A stretch of 64,000 nucleotides of DNA from CAIMWS01 sp964409245 (lineage in GTDB: Bacteria > Verrucomicrobiota > Verrucomicrobiia > Limisphaerales > UBA1319): the NCBI GenBank assembly GCA_964409245.1, contig CAYPCQ010000018.1, positions 27,320-91,319 of the forward strand, written 5' to 3'. Every line of letters begins with the position of its first letter. Within the stretch, counting starts at the first letter, position 1. Under the pieces are notes generated by a model. It made no database searches. It had not been told where the DNA came from and saw only the letters and a list, made by a program, of their open reading frames with translations. A program made the translations under genes and the position numbers. Below, piece after piece: positions 35,974 to 44,048 of the stretch.

Positions 35974-38900
35974 CTACCGGTTCTGGCCAATCCTCGTCTG
36001 GTCTTTCCTGGAAAGGGTTTGCGGCCCAACCCACCGGGTGTTGTATTTCGTGATCCAGGCATCATCCAAACCAACGGGGCGCACCTGGTGGCCATAAGCC
36101 TGGTCGTCCATGCCATGGAAGGGGAAAGGCTCCACCGTCGTGCCGCATTCAACATGAAAATCTGAATCCTTGTCCCAACCGATGGAATAGAAGAAGAAAT
36201 CCCGCACGCATCCCGGTGGTTTCGCCGGCAGGCCATCAACCGCGAAGGACAGGGTAAGCTCGTCGCCCCCATTGATCAACACCAGGGCGTTGTCTTTGCT
36301 GGCCAGCAATTCATCGACTGCCCCATACCGCGTGCACCAACCGGCGGGGGTGATCCGCCAATGGGGATCAGGCATCGTTTGGGCATATTCCGGCGTCAAC
36401 GGGAATTGCCACGGCAATTGGCGGAACGCGCTGAAACCACGCCAGTGCAGATCGGTCCGGCTCGGGGCCAGGCGCGTGATGCGCAAGGGCGCTCCGCTGG
36501 CGCGTTCCCATAATTCAGCCTGGTCCCAGTGCAGCTCAAAGGCCGTGCTGATCCGCAAACGCCGGCTGCCAGGCGGCAGCTTGCCGGTGAGATCCACGAG
36601 GATCGTCTTGGTTTTGCCGCACGGCACGCCCATGGACAAATCGACCGGCCTCCAAATGGGCGCCGCTCCGGAAACCGCCGCCTTGGCTGCGGGCAGCTCC
36701 ACTTCCAATTGCGGGAAGGGAAACGGCAAATCCGGATCATGTGAGCCGGCCACGTTGGCCATTCCTCCGCCGAATCTCAGCCAGCCGGTAAGCACGAGCA
36801 CCAGCGGACGCTCCACCGGCAGCGGGCCGAAATCCAGCGTGACACTGCCGGGCTCGGCCAAACCACGCAATTGGGGGATGCGTATTTTGGCCGGCGAAAC
36901 CATTTGGCCGTCGCTGGCTTTTAATTCAGCAGTCACCTCCCTGCCTTGGTGGTTTTCCGCGCGCAAGAGCGGATGGGGATGGTGCAGGCCAATAAGTTCA
37001 TGCGGAATAAACGGTTTGCCCGGCAGCATTTTGCTGGTGGTGCAAACTTTGATTTCCGGGGGATGATCCACCGCCACTAATTTTGCCTCGTCCAGGTATA
37101 GGACTTCGCGCAACTCCTCCGTGACCTGCAGCACATATTTCCCCTCCTTGGGTGGCAGCCGCGATTCGTCGCCCAAGGCGATATATTCCTCCGGGTCGGC
37201 TTCCACAAAGCGCGTATCGGAAACCCGCAATCCCAAGGGGGAAGCCCCGAGGATATCGGTCACGAACCGGAAACCAGCCCCGTCCCAGGCATACAAATAG
37301 GGGCAGGATCCCGTGGGTTGCTCCAGCTCCATCAAATTCCATACTGTTTGGGGATCGGCTTGCAGCTCGAATAACACGGGCAGCGTGAGATCCGACCACC
37401 GGGGCTTGACCACCTCCGGTTTGGCATTTTTCCCCATGCCGATCTCCACCGGCAGTTCCGTCACCGTCCGCAAGGTGCGCCAGTGTTCCGCTTTCACTTC
37501 GATGCGCACCCCCAGCCCGCTCGCGTTGGAGCGGGTGCCCAGCAGCCTCAGTTTAAGCTGATGATTGGCATTGCCACCATCGTTGCGCAGCAGCCGCAAA
37601 CCACCGGATTCCAGGCAGGCCAAAAGGTCGCTGTCTCCGTCCTGATCAAAATCGGCGCCGTGGACCGAAACCACCCGTCCCATTTTGTGCTGATCCAATC
37701 CCAATTCCTGGGTGGTTTCCTTGAACCCCGCCTGGCCGAGGTCCCGCCAGATCCGCAGCCCGTCACCCGCGGCCAGGATATCCAGCCACCCATCATTGTC
37801 GTAATCGAACAGCTTGAGCTGCCGGACTGGCCAATCCCCCAAAGGCAGGGAAACCTGCTGGCTCATCCCGCCATAAACCACTTCCAGATGATTCGACGCG
37901 GCCAGGACCAGGTCCATGCGAAAATCGTTGTTCAAATCGCCCGCCGCCAGGCAGTTGGCCACCGGCCACGAAGCGGGCGAATTGGTGGGCGCCAGTTTGC
38001 CTCCCCGCTCTTTGATTAAGACCATCGGCGGATGCCCATCCCTGGCGATGATGACATCCAGCAGATCGTCACCGTTCCAATCCTCCACCAGGATCTGGCG
38101 AACCCCCGTGACCGAGGCGGGGATGCCGGAGGTGGCAGTGATGTCCTTGAAATACATCGGGCCGAGGTTGCGGAGCAGGCGGGGTTCGCGATTGGTGGGT
38201 GAAATCAGCAGCAGATCGAGTTTGCCGGTTAAATCCAGGTCGGCCAGCACTCCCTCCAGGCCGGATTGGTTTTTCATTCCCGCCAAGGCGGTGGCGTCAC
38301 TGAATGCGCCATTGGTGGCGAATTTGACAATTTGCACACCTTGGGCTCCCAATAGCACCGCATCCTCATAGCGGTCGTTGTTCAAATCACCCACCAGGCA
38401 GCGCAAATCGCCGGCGCCTTGGGTGCCGGGCAAATGTTGGGCGTGCGGCTGAAAGGTTCCGTTGGTGTTGAGCAACAGCCGCACACCGCCCTCCCCCTCG
38501 CCCACCAGGAGATCGTTCTGGCCGCGTTGGTTGATGTCAAAAATCCCCACCGGCGCGTGGTAGTTCGTCCCCTTCCCGCCGAAGGCTTTTTGGCTGATAT
38601 CCACAAAGGTGACTGGCACCCCTGGCGCCGCCGGCTGATCCAGCACAAAAGGCACCCGCATCTCCGTATAGGCGCAACGTTCGAAATAGCCTGGATTCGC
38701 TGGGGGTGGCGGATTCTCCGCGATGATCCGGGCATGCAGCTGGGCCTCCTGCTGGGCCTCGTCATTTTGTCCCAGGCGGGCAAGCGCCTGGCTGAGCATG
38801 AAATGCGCGCGCTGGTGCCTGGGCTCCCACTGCACCACGTCCCGCAACACCTCGATGGCTTCCGCGTATTGGCTGACGCTCATATGCGCCTGGGCCAGTT

Positions 38901-39375
38901 GGAAACTGGCGGCATTGACCCGGGTATCCATGTCCCGGCACTCCTGCAGGAATTGGATGGCATTGGTCGTATTGCCCAGGCGTAGAGCCGCACACCCGGC
39001 GACGAAACGCGCGGCTGCCGACTGCGGGTCCAGATTGAGTGCTTCGCGGGCCACCTGGAGCGCTTTCTCACCCAAGCCAGCCAGGAGGCAGGCGTTGGCG
39101 AGATTCAATTGCGCGTCCGCATTGGCCGGCTGCAGGCTTACTGCTTGTTCAAAGGCGGCGACCGCATTCGCCTGGCGCTGATCATAGCACTTTTTCCCCT
39201 CATTCATCCAGTAACCAAAATCGCGCGCCTCAACCTTTTTTTCCGGTATCGCCTCCCGTTTGGGCTCTGACTTCCCACAGGAAGCCAGGAACGCGATCGG
39301 CAAAAGCGCCAGGCCCAGCGTCAGGATCTGCCCAAGCCGTCTGCGAAAAGCGGATTGCGTGCTGCTGAAAGTCAT
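35974..39375 (-). CDS. large TPR and FG-GAP lipoprotein
   Basis: A 1133-residue lipoprotein: the signal peptide ends in a lipobox, LASC with Cys33. Residues about 55-260 hold TPR repeats (NADAQLNLANACLLAGLGEKA, RHQRAHFMLSQALARLGQND). Residues about 270-650 are FG-GAP/VCBS-type propeller blades (DINQRGQNDLLVGEGEGG, DYDNDGWLDILAAGDGLRIW, ADFDQDGDSDLLA). About 480 further residues at the C terminus contain no family I recognise, with several Cys and many Trp/Pro. The open frame extends to 39495, but the ATG at 39375 gives the lipoprotein signal, so it is preferred. Similar TPR/FG-GAP/ASPIC proteins are common in this phylum; function unknown. Confidence 0.8.
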   Translation of the reverse strand: MTFSSTQSAFRRRLGQILTLGLALLPIAFLASCGKSEPKREAIPEKKVEARDFGYWMNEGKKCYDQRQANAVAAFEQAVSLQPANADAQLNLANACLLAGLGEKALQVAREALNLDPQSAAARFVAGCAALRLGNTTNAIQFLQECRDMDTRVNAASFQLAQAHMSVSQYAEAIEVLRDVVQWEPRHQRAHFMLSQALARLGQNDEAQQEAQLHARIIAENPPPPANPGYFERCAYTEMRVPFVLDQPAAPGVPVTFVDISQKAFGGKGTNYHAPVGIFDINQRGQNDLLVGEGEGGVRLLLNTNGTFQPHAQHLPGTQGAGDLRCLVGDLNNDRYEDAVLLGAQGVQIVKFATNGAFSDATALAGMKNQSGLEGVLADLDLTGKLDLLLISPTNREPRLLRNLGPMYFKDITATSGIPASVTGVRQILVEDWNGDDLLDVIIARDGHPPMVLIKERGGKLAPTNSPASWPVANCLAAGDLNNDFRMDLVLAASNHLEVVYGGMSQQVSLPLGDWPVRQLKLFDYDNDGWLDILAAGDGLRIWRDLGQAGFKETTQELGLDQHKMGRVVSVHGADFDQDGDSDLLACLESGGLRLLRNDGGNANHQLKLRLLGTRSNASGLGVRIEVKAEHWRTLRTVTELPVEIGMGKNAKPEVVKPRWSDLTLPVLFELQADPQTVWNLMELEQPTGSCPYLYAWDGAGFRFVTDILGASPLGLRVSDTRFVEADPEEYIALGDESRLPPKEGKYVLQVTEELREVLYLDEAKLVAVDHPPEIKVCTTSKMLPGKPFIPHELIGLHHPHPLLRAENHQGREVTAELKASDGQMVSPAKIRIPQLRGLAEPGSVTLDFGPLPVERPLVLVLTGWLRFGGGMANVAGSHDPDLPFPFPQLEVELPAAKAAVSGAAPIWRPVDLSMGVPCGKTKTILVDLTGKLPPGSRRLRISTAFELHWDQAELWERASGAPLRITRLAPSRTDLHWRGFSAFRQLPWQFPLTPEYAQTMPDPHWRITPAGWCTRYGAVDELLASKDNALVLINGGDELTLSFAVDGLPAKPPGCVRDFFFYSIGWDKDSDFHVECGTTVEPFPFHGMDDQAYGHQVRPVGLDDAWITKYNTRWVGPQTLSRKDQTRIGQNR

Positions 39376-39495
39376 TGTCCGATGATATTCGCCTCCCCAT
39401 GGATCGCAAGCCAAGAGCGAGGTCTCATGGCCCAATCCACGGTGGTGTTGCCCGGGCAGTGGACACACAGTTCCGCCGCCTGCTCTTGCCAGCAC

Positions 39496-41199
39496 TCACT
39501 GATCTGGGGCCAGGACGGGTCGGAACCCAATGCCCGAGGCCGGGTGGTACGAGTATTCACCGCCCCGGCAGGCCGACCGGAGCCAAGAGTATGTCAAACC
39601 GCTGAAAGCAAGCCAACATCCCCCGCGCACCACGCTTCTCGCGCCTGAATTGGCACCTTGCGGGTCAGTCACACTTCCGCCAGGCAATGAGTTTGAATAA
39701 AAATCCTGGCACCACTCCCATACATTTCCATACATGTCATACAACCCCCAGGCATTGGGCAGTTTTTGACCCACCGGATGAGTTTGACCGGCACTATTGC
39801 CAAAATACCAGGCATAATCGCCCAAATGAGTGTAATCGGGATCGTCCCCAAAACTGAACCTCGTCGTCGTCCCCGCCCGGCAGGCATACTCCCATTCCGC
39901 TTCCGTCGGCAGCCGGTAGGCATAGCCAGTGGGCAACCGCCCTGCCGCCCTCTCCCGCTTGGTCAGCTTCCTGCAATAATTGGCGGCATCATACCAGGAT
40001 ACAGACTCCACCGGCCGCTGCGGATCGACGATGAAACCGCTCGGATTAAGTCCCATCACCGACTGGTACTCGGCTTGCGTCGTCTCACGCTGGCTCATCC
40101 AAAAGCCCCGCGTCAGAGTTACCACCGTCTGCGGGCCTTCAGACGGATTCCGGTCCTGCTCCGAGTCGGGACTCCCCATTGTGAACGTGCCCGGCGCTAT
40201 CCAGACCAGGCGAGGAACGAAATTCGTCAACGGCTGGAGCCGGTAAAACCGCGCCGCCTGTTTGGTTGCGGAAATCGAAGTATCCACGAAAAGCTGGCCG
40301 GAATTCGTGACCACCAATTGGGCCAGGCTGGCCCAAACGGTGAGATCGGCCAGGTTCGTTGCCCATTGGATTTCAAAGACACATGCGTTCGGGCCTTTCA
40401 CTTGGAAGCCTGCAAATTGGTTGGTGCCGGCCAGGTAAGCCGGGCTGGAGATGGCTACCGTGGGCGGGCTGGTATAACCGGCGCCCGATTTCGTGACCAC
40501 GATTTGGCCCACCGTCCCGTTGGTGATGGCTGCCACCGCCTCCGCCCCACTGCCTCCGCCCCCGGAAATTATGACGGTGGGCGGAATGCAATAGCCCGCC
40601 CCGCCATCCGCCACAGTGGCGTCCAACACCTCCCCATTCACCACTGAAGAGAGGGCGGTGGCGGTTCTTGGGAGGGGGGCGGGATTGACCGGCTGCGCCC
40701 GGTAAAACTGCGACATTAGAGTTTCTGCAGCAATCGTTCCGGGCACGAATAGCTGGCTGGAGTTCGTCAGCACCACCCGGCCCACGCCAGTCCAGGTGGC
40801 GGATGGCTCCAAACTGGTGGCTGATTGGATCTCATATGTTTGCCCAACGAAACCTTGCACCTCGAACCCGGCATACCGGCCGGGGCTGCTTAGGCTGAAT
40901 GGGCTGGCGATGGTCACCATGGGATCGTTGGTGTATCCGCTGCCGGATGCGATCACGCGGATTTCGCTCACTGCCCCATTGAATATTCTGGCAGCGGCCA
41001 CGGTCCCGGAGCCGCCACCACCGGAAATTGTGACCGTTGGCGGGCTGCTATAGCCCGCGCCGCCATCCGTCACGGTGATGGCCCCGACAGTGCCATTTAT
41101 TACGACCGGCGTTGCGTTGGCCGTCATTTGGCCATAGGCCGATCCTTTCAGGAAGCATCCTATCAGCCGCAAAACAAAGACCAGCTTAAACCATTTCAT
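39496..41199 (-). CDS. secreted SUMF1/FGE-like protein with two N-terminal repeat modules
   Basis: A 567-residue protein with a signal peptide (FVLRLIGCFLKGSAYGQ). Residues 30-330 are two tandem copies of a roughly 140-residue module, each with a glycine-rich motif GGAGYSSPPTVTISGGGGSG or GGAGYCIPPTVIISGGGGSG, an SGYT/GAGYTSPP segment and an FYR-QP end. The C-terminal 230 residues form a sulfatase-modifying-factor (FGE-type) domain: GTFTMGSPDSEQD, RLPTEAEWEYACRAGT, MYGNVWEWCQD and RSVVRGGCW. The paired catalytic cysteines of true formylglycine-generating enzymes are not visible at the RGG-W site, so enzymatic formylglycine activity is unlikely. Start supported by AGGAAAGGA upstream of the ATG. 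Confidence 0.82.
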   Translation of the reverse strand: MKWFKLVFVLRLIGCFLKGSAYGQMTANATPVVINGTVGAITVTDGGAGYSSPPTVTISGGGGSGTVAAARIFNGAVSEIRVIASGSGYTNDPMVTIASPFSLSSPGRYAGFEVQGFVGQTYEIQSATSLEPSATWTGVGRVVLTNSSQLFVPGTIAAETLMSQFYRAQPVNPAPLPRTATALSSVVNGEVLDATVADGGAGYCIPPTVIISGGGGSGAEAVAAITNGTVGQIVVTKSGAGYTSPPTVAISSPAYLAGTNQFAGFQVKGPNACVFEIQWATNLADLTVWASLAQLVVTNSGQLFVDTSISATKQAARFYRLQPLTNFVPRLVWIAPGTFTMGSPDSEQDRNPSEGPQTVVTLTRGFWMSQRETTQAEYQSVMGLNPSGFIVDPQRPVESVSWYDAANYCRKLTKRERAAGRLPTGYAYRLPTEAEWEYACRAGTTTRFSFGDDPDYTHLGDYAWYFGNSAGQTHPVGQKLPNAWGLYDMYGNVWEWCQDFYSNSLPGGSVTDPQGANSGARSVVRGGCWLAFSGLTYSWLRSACRGGEYSYHPASGIGFRPVLAPDQ

Positions 41200-41829
41200 T
41201 TGCCAATCCTTTCCTGATTTTCCTCATTCCATCCTGAGCCAGCCAGAGATCCCCCACCCTGGCAGTTTTAAATGTGTGCCGCCATCCCCCCTAAAAACTG
41301 CCCAACCCTCCGTGTAACACCGTGCTGCACACAGAACCGCAACCGGCAAAGGTGCGGAACTAATGGATTAACATCCAGTTTATGATCCGAGGCGATATTT
41401 GGCTCTATTTTTCAAATGGGCAGTTAAAAAGCAAACACTAAAATCCTGGATCATTAAAGGAACGTAAGGCTGAAGAAAGGCGGTTATTAGTGAAGGAGCA
41501 AACCCGAAAGGATGCACCTCCGCAATGAGATTCCAAGCCCTCGCCCCGATCCTCCGCGCCCGCGAGGGATGGTTCCGCACTTTCGGGTCCAGGTATTTAT
41601 TATTCTACAGCGCATGCCCGTCCCCAATGCATTCTCGCTCCTCCCTGAGCCGTGTTCATGCATCGGGAGGGAAGTGGTTGCGACGAAGATCCTTTTCCAG
41701 CCGCGGAGCGAAGCAGGAGTTCCGATCTGATCGGGATAAATAACAAACGACAAAGATTTTGCACGCAATGACCCAGCAAAAACGACCGATCCATTTGCCT
41801 GGACACGGCTCAGGATGTATTGGCCTGTG
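41200..41829. other. 630-bp intergenic region between the SUMF gene and the redox operon
   Basis: Genes on both sides are minus-strand, so this holds the 3' end of the eight-gene operon and the promoter of the SUMF gene. Short open frames exist on both strands but none has a ribosome-binding site or recognisable sequence. The 41500-41750 portion has the unconstrained look of a decayed or dispersed repeat. I see no tRNA, riboswitch or clear terminator. Confidence 0.4.
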
Positions 41830-42276
41830 TCAGTTGGTGTGGATCTCCGGATGCCGGATGCGCGCGCCCAGGTTGGCGGTCCAGCCCATCAGGCCCGAGC
41901 AACCCAGGGCCAGCAGCAACAGGATGGCCAGATACGCTTTAGGCAGGTTCCTGCCTTTGCGGAAGAACAACAGGCCGATCAACGACACAAATCCCAAAGC
42001 CAATACGCCCGCCAATGCCAGCACGGCTATTTCCGAGTGCTGATCGCTGGGATCCGGAGGGATTCCCGGTGCCACCCGGCGCAGCATCGCGGCGGCCAAA
42101 GGTCCGGTTTGGTGGGTCGGCCAGGCCAGCAAGGCGGTGAAAATGAACACCAGCAGGCTGGTCCGTTTTAGTTCCTCGCTGCTCTTCAGCAGGCCCAGCA
42201 GCAGGAGGCACAACCCAAAAAACGCGCCGGCAATGGGCGCGTGCGCGATCAACAAATGCCAGTGTGCGGAATTCAT
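41830..42276 (-). CDS. small DUF2231-like membrane protein
   Basis: A 148-residue integral membrane protein with four predicted spans (AHAPIAGAFFGLCLLLLGLL, SLLVFIFTALLAWP, VLALAGVLALGFVSLIGLLF, AYLAILLLLALGCSGLMGW). The start HWHLLIAHAPIAGAFFG with its histidines resembles DUF2231-type proteins, some of which bind haem or accompany redox proteins. His residues at 5, 7 and 12 and near the end (RIRHPEIH) could be haem or metal ligands. It is the last gene of the eight-gene set and overlaps the preceding haem protein gene by 4 bp, so it is translationally coupled and probably anchors or links that protein to the membrane. Confidence 0.7.
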   Translation of the reverse strand: MNSAHWHLLIAHAPIAGAFFGLCLLLLGLLKSSEELKRTSLLVFIFTALLAWPTHQTGPLAAAMLRRVAPGIPPDPSDQHSEIAVLALAGVLALGFVSLIGLLFFRKGRNLPKAYLAILLLLALGCSGLMGWTANLGARIRHPEIHTN

Positions 42277-42854
42277 AATTCAAGTGCGATCCGGACCACC
42301 ACTCCCCCCATTACCTGGCCCGGTTTGTTATCTTTCCGGGGGCTGTCCGGATGCTGATTGTGGCAGCTGGCACAAGAGGGATGAATCGCCACATCCGGGT
42401 ACACGGCGGTGAAATACCAGCGCCCCCCCAGCATTTCCTCGGAATAAAATGGCCGCTCCGGCTGCCTGGCCACCGCTTCCAGTCCCTTTTTCTCGATCGC
42501 CGTTTCCGGCGCATTGCGCTGGCGGAGCGGCTGGAGCGAGCGCAACACATACGAAAACTCAACGCCTTTGGCGGCCGCTTTTTCGGAGTTCATCCGGAAC
42601 AGTTCACAAGGATTTGGGCAACTCTTCGGATCCGCCAATTGAGCTGCCCGGTCGGTGTACACTTCCCGGTCGGAGGCGATCACCGCCCGCAAGGCGTCCG
42701 CCACATCTTGGGGTTTGATGGCTACCGCCAGCTTTTTCTTGGCGGGAGTTTCGCTTTTTTGCGCCAGGCCCATCCAGTTCGCCAGCATCAGGACCAAAAC
42801 CAGCGGCAGTAAAACCGGATAGGGAATGAGTTTGGTTTTCATCAGAAGTTTCAT
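42273..42854 (-). CDS. DUF3365-like haem-binding exported protein
   Basis: A 193-residue exported protein with a single N-terminal hydrophobic segment (LPLVLVLMLANWMGLA) acting as signal or anchor. The body resembles DUF3365, a PAS-like periplasmic haem domain (Tll0287-like) also found on sensor proteins: VYTDRAAQLADP, CELFRMNSEKAA, YFTAVYPDVAIHPSCASCH. The c-type haem motif CASCH is at 161-165. It overlaps genes on both sides by 4 bp (ATGA-type), so it is made together with the binding protein before it and the membrane protein after it. A redox-sensor or electron-carrier role is inferred. Confidence 0.78.
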   Translation of the reverse strand: MKLLMKTKLIPYPVLLPLVLVLMLANWMGLAQKSETPAKKKLAVAIKPQDVADALRAVIASDREVYTDRAAQLADPKSCPNPCELFRMNSEKAAAKGVEFSYVLRSLQPLRQRNAPETAIEKKGLEAVARQPERPFYSEEMLGGRWYFTAVYPDVAIHPSCASCHNQHPDSPRKDNKPGQVMGGVVVRIALEL

Positions 42855-44020
42855 TTTCCCGAATATTTCCTGAATCGTCCATTCTGAAATTCCAGCAACT
42901 CTAATTTTGCGATCCGGTTTCCACCCCGTTCAAACTGCAGCGGACCGCTGGCTCCGGGTTTAGTGTGAGCGGGCGGGAAGGCGCGGAATGAATCCTCGCC
43001 AGCCTGGCTTAAGCCAGCCAGCAAAAGCGCCACCGCATCCCGGGCTCTGGCGGCGGTGACATCCGGCGCGGTTCCATAACGGACCCGGAAATCAGCTTCA
43101 AAATCACGGCGCACCGCCTGGCTGGCCTCATCCTGGGCAATGGCGGGAAGCAAAAACCCTTCCGCGGCGGATCCTGCTTCCGTGCCAAACTCGGCACTCT
43201 GCAAATGGCTTGGCCCCGCCAGCACCCCGCCGTAACCCGCCTGGCGCAGTGATTTCACCGCCTTGCCGGCCGCCACGGGATCGAGCCAGAGCAGGATGCC
43301 ATCCGGTTTGCGGCCAAGGAGATCCTGGCACAATTCATGCCAGTTGCCCGATAAACGCGCCATGGCCATCGTTTTGTCAAGCAAGCCCCCAGCCTTCGCA
43401 GCGGCTTTGGCCAAATCCAAAACGGCCTCGCGACCAGGCCTTTCGGGGGGCACCAATGCGCACCAATGGAAACCCTGGCTGGCTGAATCCCGTTTTAACG
43501 AGGCCATGAGCAAACTGGCTTCCGCCTGCGTGCCAGGCACGAGGCGAACCATCCAGGGAATGCCAGCGCCCAGCACCGAGGAATCTGCGCATAGGGATAT
43601 GACCGGCGTGGCGGTGCGCCCGGATACCTGCAATGCCAGGTGGGCAGGCGCCCCACCCGGGGGGGTGATCAAGCCTCGCACCCCTTCATCCAGAACCATC
43701 GATCCGGCTTCCTCGCCATCGGTTCCCCATTGCCCGATGCGGCCGCGCACCAGCAACTTTGCCCGGACACCCAAATCCCGGTTCGCTTGCTCCAGCCCAA
43801 TTTCAGCTCCTCGGCGCAAACTTTCCGCCTCGGCTTCCTCTGGCGGAAGCAGGAGGCCAATGGTGAGCGGCGGCACAGATGCGGCAGCATGGGCGGGATC
43901 TGGTTTTCCGGCCTCATTTAGCGGCCGGCCAGCTTGGGATGAATACGCACTGCCGAGGAAAAGGCACGCCAGGCAGCAGATCTGCCATCGTCCCCAGGAG
44001 GCATATACATCTATCGGCAT
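42851..44020 (-). CDS. periplasmic binding protein (branched-chain amino acid type), second copy
   Basis: A 389-residue exported protein with signal segment ICCLACLFLGSAYSSQA. It has the type I periplasmic binding fold of the Leu/Ile/Val-binding family (Peripla_BP_6): LTIGLLLPPEEAEAESLRRG, EEAGSMVLDEGVRGLITPP, TATPVISLCADSSVL and AAEGFLLPAIAQDEASQ. It is divergent from the first copy at 44 kb and lacks its long N-terminal lead. No permease or ATPase is encoded in the cluster, so it may sense or deliver a ligand to the neighbouring haem proteins rather than to a transporter. The ATG at 44020 gives the signal peptide; it follows the first copy's stop by 28 bp. Confidence 0.78.
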   Translation of the reverse strand: MPIDVYASWGRWQICCLACLFLGSAYSSQAGRPLNEAGKPDPAHAAASVPPLTIGLLLPPEEAEAESLRRGAEIGLEQANRDLGVRAKLLVRGRIGQWGTDGEEAGSMVLDEGVRGLITPPGGAPAHLALQVSGRTATPVISLCADSSVLGAGIPWMVRLVPGTQAEASLLMASLKRDSASQGFHWCALVPPERPGREAVLDLAKAAAKAGGLLDKTMAMARLSGNWHELCQDLLGRKPDGILLWLDPVAAGKAVKSLRQAGYGGVLAGPSHLQSAEFGTEAGSAAEGFLLPAIAQDEASQAVRRDFEADFRVRYGTAPDVTAARARDAVALLLAGLSQAGEDSFRAFPPAHTKPGASGPLQFERGGNRIAKLELLEFQNGRFRKYSGK

Positions 44021-44048
44021 AAATCCCGGGCGGCGTCCGCGCACAGCT

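Noticed and set aside
39496..41199. repeated GGAGY/GGGGSG DNA considered as a CRISPR or satellite repeat
   Set aside because: The repeats keep the reading frame and encode protein modules; spacing is about 450 bp and unequal.
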